The notes beneath the pieces are model-generated. The model did no database searches, was not told the DNA's origin, and saw nothing but the letters and a program-made list of their open reading frames with translations. Positions 13,625 to 17,333 of a DNA stretch of 17,333 nucleotides are shown piece after piece. The DNA is taken from assembly GCA_938012815.1 (NCBI GenBank), contig CALLVV010000099.1, positions 1 to 17,333 of the forward strand. The letters run 5' to 3'. The first letter of the stretch is position 1, and the number at the start of each line of letters is the position of its first letter. Source of the stretch: an uncultured Propionibacteriaceae bacterium (lineage in GTDB: Bacteria; Actinomycetota; Actinomycetes; Propionibacteriales; Propionibacteriaceae). Position numbers and translations under genes: made by a program.

Positions 13625-14434
13625 ATGGGGAGTCTTACGGAGCAACAGCAGATCGAACGGGCGCGGCTGGCGCTCGTCGCCTCGGGGCAGACCCCGCTCG
13701 GTGCGGCGCGTCGAGCGGACGACGTCCCGCCCAGCAAGGACGGCCCCGGGGATGAGGGAGCGTCTGAACCCTCTGGGCAGCAGGCCCCCAAGGGGTGGCG
13801 GCGGGTGGTGATGCTCGGCCGCGAGCACATCATCGTTGTGGCGGCCCTGCTGGTCGGCGTGGTGTTGGTAACCATCTACGCCTTGGGGCAGAGCTCCGCG
13901 ACGGAACTGCCCGCCGCGTCACCCGGCGTGGTATCCGTCCCAACCACGGCCACCACACCTGGTCCCGAGGCATCCGCGAGTCACGGCCTGGTGCGGGTCC
14001 ACGTCCTCGGAGCGGTGGGCAGGCCCGGGGTGGTATCGGTTCCGGAGGGGGCCATCGTGCAGGACGTGATCGAGGCCGCCGGAGGACTGGTCCCGGGAGC
14101 TGATCCCGGGGAGCTGAACCTCGCGGCCCCGGTTGGGAACGGGCAACAGATCATAGTGGGGACCTCGGAATCGCCTCGCGGGGAGGTCGTGGACCCTGGT
14201 GGCGGTAGCCCTGCGGCGGGGTCGGCGACGGCCTCCGGTGCGGGGCGCGTGAGTCTCAACCGGGCCACCGCGCAGCAGCTTCAGGAACTCCCGGGGGTCG
14301 GTCCCGTCCTGGCCGAGGCCATCATCAAGTGGCGCACCGACAATGGTTCCTTCACCGATGTCTCGCAACTGCGGCAGGTCTCGGGGATCGGGCCGAAGCT
14401 GTTCGAGAAACTGTCGCCGCTGGTGATCCTGTGA
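13625..14434 (+). CDS. comEA: ComEA-type DNA-binding competence protein
   Basis: From ATG 13625 the product is 269 residues: a cytoplasmic N-terminus, one transmembrane helix (about 67-88), a Pro/Thr/Ser-rich linker, an SLBB domain (about 122-178, VHVLGAVGRPGVVSVPEGA), a glycine-rich spacer, and two helix-hairpin-helix motifs (about 208-269, LNRATAQQLQELPGVGPVLA and SGIGPKLFEKLSPL). ComEA binds incoming double-stranded DNA on the cell surface and hands it to ComEC. I preferred 13625 to the upstream in-frame ATG 13547, since MGSLTEQQQ begins the polar helix usual in actinobacterial relatives, and a CAGAGT lies six bases upstream; the choice is uncertain. Its stop overlaps the GTG of comEC. The HhH lock is complete, and no damage is seen. 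Confidence 0.93.
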   Translation: MGSLTEQQQIERARLALVASGQTPLGAARRADDVPPSKDGPGDEGASEPSGQQAPKGWRRVVMLGREHIIVVAALLVGVVLVTIYALGQSSATELPAASPGVVSVPTTATTPGPEASASHGLVRVHVLGAVGRPGVVSVPEGAIVQDVIEAAGGLVPGADPGELNLAAPVGNGQQIIVGTSESPRGEVVDPGGGSPAAGSATASGAGRVSLNRATAQQLQELPGVGPVLAEAIIKWRTDNGSFTDVSQLRQVSGIGPKLFEKLSPLVIL

Positions 14435-16746
14435 GGGAACACGACTGGCGTCTCACCCCACTAGCGGTCGCCACCTGGGTGGGCTGCTGGACGGGTACCT
14501 CGGGGTGGTGTCCCGAACCGGGGGTGCTCCTCGGGTGCGTGGGGCTTCTGGTGGTGTGTGTCCTGCTGGTGCGGCGCGTCTGGGTGGGGCTTACCGCCTG
14601 CGCCTTATTGGTGGCTGTTCTCACATCTGGGATGCGTTCCTTCGGGCTGCACGACGGCATGCCCGCCAGATGGGCCGCGGAGGAGCCGCTGGCCTCCGCG
14701 CTGGTTCGCCTGGAAGGAGAACCGACCTTGGTGAAGCACTCGGGGCGCAGCCTCACGATCGTCCGGGCCACGCTACTGCAGCTGGAGGTGAAAAAGAAGA
14801 GTCTCAGCACATCGCAGCCGGTTCTGCTATTGGCCGGGGACCAACTGGCCACCGAACTGGCCGGCGTCGCGCCCGGTGCGGTTCACAGGGTTCTGGGGCG
14901 CCTCGGCGCCTCGGACCCGGACTCCCAGGAAGCGTTCGTCGTGCGGGTGAGCAGGATCTCCGACCAGGTGCGGGCCCCGGATGTGTTCAACGCTTTCGTC
15001 AGCACGATTCATGCGGGACTGCGTGAGGCGGCGTCCCACTCGCCACCTGAACAGGCTGCCTTGGTACCCTCGCTGGTGGTTGGGGACCGCAGCGGGATCA
15101 CCAAGGATCTCACCGAGGCCTTCCGCGCCACATCGCTGAGTCATCTGCTCGCCGTCAGTGGCTCGAACCTGACACTGCTGCTGGGTGTGTTGCTGTTCGT
15201 CGTGCGGTCCCTGGGGGTTCGTGGATGGGCGATCCGGGGCGTCGCGGCCGGGGGAGTGGCGCTGTTTGTGCTGGTGTGCAGGGCCGAACCCTCCGTGCTG
15301 CGGGCGGCGGCCATGGGACTCGTCGTCCTGCCCGCCACAGGAATCGGGCGCGGCAGGAGCAGCATCCGCAATCTGAGCATCGCGGTCCTCGTCCTGCTCC
15401 CCTTGGATCCTTGGCTGGCGCGTTCCTGGGGATTCGCGCTCTCTGCGGCGGCCTGTCTCGGCATCAGCTTGGGAGCGGAACCGCTTGCCGGAATCATGGC
15501 AGGCTGGGCTCCCGCCTGGTTCGCCGAGGCCGTTGCGGTGCCCCTGGCCGCCCAATTGGCCACGGTCCCTCTGACGACGGCGCTGTCCGGTCAGGTGTCC
15601 GTGGTCGGTGTGATGGCCAATGCCTTGGCCGGCCCTTTCGTCGGTCCCGCCACCGTGCTTGGGTTGGCTGCCACCGTCCTGATCTGGGTCCCATCGGTTG
15701 CTGCCGCGGTGGCCTGGGTGGCCGGTTGGGTGGTGCAGCCCATCCTCTGGATCGCGCATCTCGGCGCGGCCATGCCGGGGGCCGTCCTCGAATGGCCCAC
15801 CACCCCGCTCGGGATGCTCACCAGCGCCCTGTTGGCGGGGGTGGCCGCGGTGCTGGCCCGGGCCGGGCTCCGGCGGCGGGCGGGCTTCCTGCTGCTGGCC
15901 CTCGGGTTACTGCTCGCGGGGTGGTTCCGCCCGGTCCCGTTGGACTGGCCGGGACGGTGGCAGGCGGTTTTCTGTGATGTCGGACAGGGGGACGCGACGG
16001 TGCTGCGGGCAGACGAAACAACGGCGGTCCTGGTGGACACCGGACCGGAACCCGGCCCCACCATAGCCTGCCTGGAATCCTTGGGCATCGAACGCGTCCC
16101 GCTGCTGGTCCTGACCCACTTCCACGCGGATCACATCGGGGGAACGGAAGCCGTTTTGTCCCGGTTCCATCCGGAACTGGTGCTGGTCAGCCCGCTGCGT
16201 TCCCCCGGTTTCGCGGCGGCATCCGTCGAGGCCGCGGCGGAGACCCACGGGGCGCGACTGCTTGTGGCGGAACCGGGGCAGCGCATGAGGGTGGGGAACG
16301 TGGACTGGGTCACGGTCTCGGCCTGGCAGCCGGGCGGGGCGTCCGTCGCGGGGGAGAGCGAGAGCTCGGTCCAGAACGACTCCTCCGTCGTGGGAATCGC
16401 GGAGATCTCGGGCCTGCGGATCCTGTTGCCGGGGGATGCGGAACCCGGCGGCCAGGAGCAGGCGATCCGGCGTGCCCGGAACTTGGGCATCCCGCTTTCC
16501 GTGCACGTCCTGAAGATCCCCCATCACGGCTCCTCCCGGCAGGAACCAGAATTCCTGGAGGCCTCGTCGGCGCAACTGGCGGTGGCGAGTTGTGGACTGG
16601 GCAACGACTACGGGCACCCGAGCCTCAAGACCTTGAGCAGGGTGACCTCGCTGGGCATGGCGGTGGCACGCACCGACACGGAGGGCAGCATCGCGGTCTT
16701 CTTGGGTGATGACGGGCGGCTCGGGGTGCGTCGCTGGCGTGGCTGA
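14431..16746 (+). CDS. comEC: ComEC/Rec2 DNA-uptake channel protein
   Basis: The 771-residue product from GTG 14431 (GTGA overlap with the comEA stop) has the full ComEC plan: N-terminal helices and a DUF4131-like OB region (~1-190), a Competence domain of several helices (about 200-480) with the hallmark SHLLAVSGSNLTLLLG (~234-249), and a C-terminal metallo-beta-lactamase-like domain (~510-771). The latter has FCDVGQGDAT, THFHADHIGG (H563, H565, D567, H568), LLPGDAEPGG and IPHHGSS (H698/H699). ComEC transports single-stranded DNA across the membrane, and the beta-lactamase-fold part is proposed to degrade the other strand; all its metal ligands appear present. A longer frame to ATG 14329 merely overlaps comEA. 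The gene is 28 bases before holA, a conserved order in actinobacteria. Together with comEA it indicates a retained DNA-uptake module. Confidence 0.95.
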   Translation: MREHDWRLTPLAVATWVGCWTGTSGWCPEPGVLLGCVGLLVVCVLLVRRVWVGLTACALLVAVLTSGMRSFGLHDGMPARWAAEEPLASALVRLEGEPTLVKHSGRSLTIVRATLLQLEVKKKSLSTSQPVLLLAGDQLATELAGVAPGAVHRVLGRLGASDPDSQEAFVVRVSRISDQVRAPDVFNAFVSTIHAGLREAASHSPPEQAALVPSLVVGDRSGITKDLTEAFRATSLSHLLAVSGSNLTLLLGVLLFVVRSLGVRGWAIRGVAAGGVALFVLVCRAEPSVLRAAAMGLVVLPATGIGRGRSSIRNLSIAVLVLLPLDPWLARSWGFALSAAACLGISLGAEPLAGIMAGWAPAWFAEAVAVPLAAQLATVPLTTALSGQVSVVGVMANALAGPFVGPATVLGLAATVLIWVPSVAAAVAWVAGWVVQPILWIAHLGAAMPGAVLEWPTTPLGMLTSALLAGVAAVLARAGLRRRAGFLLLALGLLLAGWFRPVPLDWPGRWQAVFCDVGQGDATVLRADETTAVLVDTGPEPGPTIACLESLGIERVPLLVLTHFHADHIGGTEAVLSRFHPELVLVSPLRSPGFAAASVEAAAETHGARLLVAEPGQRMRVGNVDWVTVSAWQPGGASVAGESESSVQNDSSVVGIAEISGLRILLPGDAEPGGQEQAIRRARNLGIPLSVHVLKIPHHGSSRQEPEFLEASSAQLAVASCGLGNDYGHPSLKTLSRVTSLGMAVARTDTEGSIAVFLGDDGRLGVRRWRG

Positions 16747-16774
16747 TGTCGGGGCCAGCTGGCATGCTGGGCGC

Positions 16775-17333
16775 GTGAACAGTTTCGGACGCACCCTGCT
16801 CGTCACCGGTTCGGAATCGCTGCTGGCCGCTCGCGCCATCGACGGCAGGCGCCGGGCCGCCCTGGCGGAGGAACCCGATGCCGAGGTCAGCCGGGTCTGT
16901 GGGGCGGAATTGGCTGATTCCATGCTCTCGGAGGTGACGGGGGGCTCCCTGTTCTCGAACCACATCGTCGCCATCATTGACGATGTCGGCTCCACCCCGC
17001 CTGATGTCGTCGACATCTTGGTCGCCTTGGCGAAGAACCCCGGCGACGAGCTGTGCCTGATCCTGTCGCACGAGGGTGGGAACAAGGGCAGGGGACTGAT
17101 CGACAAACTGAAGAAAGCAAGGATCGAGACGATCGCCGTGGCGGCCCCCAAGCCCTGGGAGCTGCCGAAGTTCTGCGTGGAGGAGGCGCGGTCCCGGAAG
17201 GTGAAACTCTCCCAGGACGCGGCCGGGGCGCTCGTGGCGGCTGTCGGGAACGACCTGAGGGCACTCACCTCGGCGGTCGCACAGCTCGCCTCCGACGCCG
17301 GCGGTGCGTCGGTGGACGAGACCCTGGTGCGGA
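16775..17333 (+). CDS. holA: DNA polymerase III delta subunit, N-terminal part (runs off window)
   Basis: The frame from GTG 16775 is open to the window end (186 codons). It reads LLVTGSESLLAARAIDGRR, a degenerate P-loop-like start, then VTGGSLFSNHIVAIIDDV, ILVALAKNPGDELCLILSHE, KGRGLIDKLKKA, APKPWELPKFCVEEARSRKVKLS and AVGNDLRALTSAVAQLASDA, which is the HolA pattern (delta subunit of the clamp loader, which opens the beta sliding clamp). The usual total is 320-340 residues, so the C-terminal half is missing. CATGCT (16763-16768) six bases upstream of GTG could be a weak -10, although readthrough from comEC is equally possible. The comEA-comEC-holA order is conserved and supports the call. 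No ribosome site is seen. Confidence 0.9.
   Translation, partial: MNSFGRTLLVTGSESLLAARAIDGRRRAALAEEPDAEVSRVCGAELADSMLSEVTGGSLFSNHIVAIIDDVGSTPPDVVDILVALAKNPGDELCLILSHEGGNKGRGLIDKLKKARIETIAVAAPKPWELPKFCVEEARSRKVKLSQDAAGALVAAVGNDLRALTSAVAQLASDAGGASVDETLVR

Noticed and set aside
14329..14430. N-terminal extension of ComEC
   Set aside because: It overlaps the last 35 codons of comEA including the HhH region. The GTGA-coupled start at 14431 is the normal arrangement.
16747..16774. CCAGC/GCTGG stem between comEC and holA
   Set aside because: A five-base stem with a six-base loop is too weak for a terminator, and the genes are normally co-transcribed.
15907..17268. 453-codon minus-strand open frame across comEC and holA
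   Set aside because: It is antisense to two well-supported genes and its product is Ser/Ala/Arg-rich with no motif, as typical shadows are.
1..17333. CRISPR arrays, insertion sequences, prophage, tRNA or rRNA genes
   Set aside because: I looked for regularly spaced repeats, transposase motifs, phage proteins and tRNA-like CCA-ended foldable segments and saw none.

Overview
The window is high-GC DNA with dense, short-spaced genes, GTG starts, SLBB/helix-hairpin-helix ComEA next to ComEC and holA, a DUF4192 protein, and a two-component kinase of the actinobacterial HisKA_3 type. Together these point to an actinobacterium. A Propionibacteriaceae-like host (Arachnia/Propionibacterium/Tessaracoccus type) is my best guess from protein style, but I ran no search. 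Nothing looks like a phage, plasmid, insertion sequence or CRISPR array. This is mostly ordinary chromosome with a few intriguing regulatory details and one decayed gene.

Layout. 1-433: the 3' end of an SMC/YhaN-like ATPase. 464-1213: a FetB-type (UPF0014) permease. 1235-1927: a YgjP-like zinc metallopeptidase. 2001-3104: a lipoprotein L,D-transpeptidase with two peptidoglycan-binding repeats. 3205-4152: a DMT-type multispanning transporter. 4136-4753 (minus): an unrecognised membrane-anchored secreted protein, tail-to-tail with the transporter. 4857-5792: a DUF4192 protein, divergent from the previous gene. 5802-6740: a PfkB sugar kinase. 6828-9554: a large FAD plus iron-sulfur dehydrogenase (D-lactate/2-hydroxyacid type). 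9577-11342 (minus): a NarL-type response regulator and its histidine kinase, translationally coupled, divergent from an acyltransferase-3 membrane protein (11430-12596). 12648-13432 (minus): the wreck of a surface 5'-nucleotidase. 13625-17333: comEA, comEC and the start of holA, the usual competence/replication cluster.

How the parts fit. comEA and comEC would make the DNA receptor and channel for transformation, and holA encodes the clamp-loader delta subunit by conserved neighbourhood. The L,D-transpeptidase acts on the cell wall. The FAD/Fe-S enzyme would feed electrons from a hydroxyacid such as lactate into the respiratory chain, which suits a propionate-forming lifestyle if the host guess is right. 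The kinase/regulator pair shares a short intergenic region with the acyltransferase, which makes that gene a candidate target.

The most distinctive signals lie outside the proteins. Several starts (464, 5802, 11430, and less cleanly 6828, 11342, 13625, 16775) have a -10-like element ending six or seven bases before the start codon, as expected for leaderless mRNAs. At 464 and 5802 the promoter is built partly from the stop codon of the upstream gene. All three convergent gene ends carry a strong GC-rich hairpin without a T-tract. A perfect dyad at 6773-6784 precedes the dehydrogenase gene. I did not find a convincing new multi-gene system.
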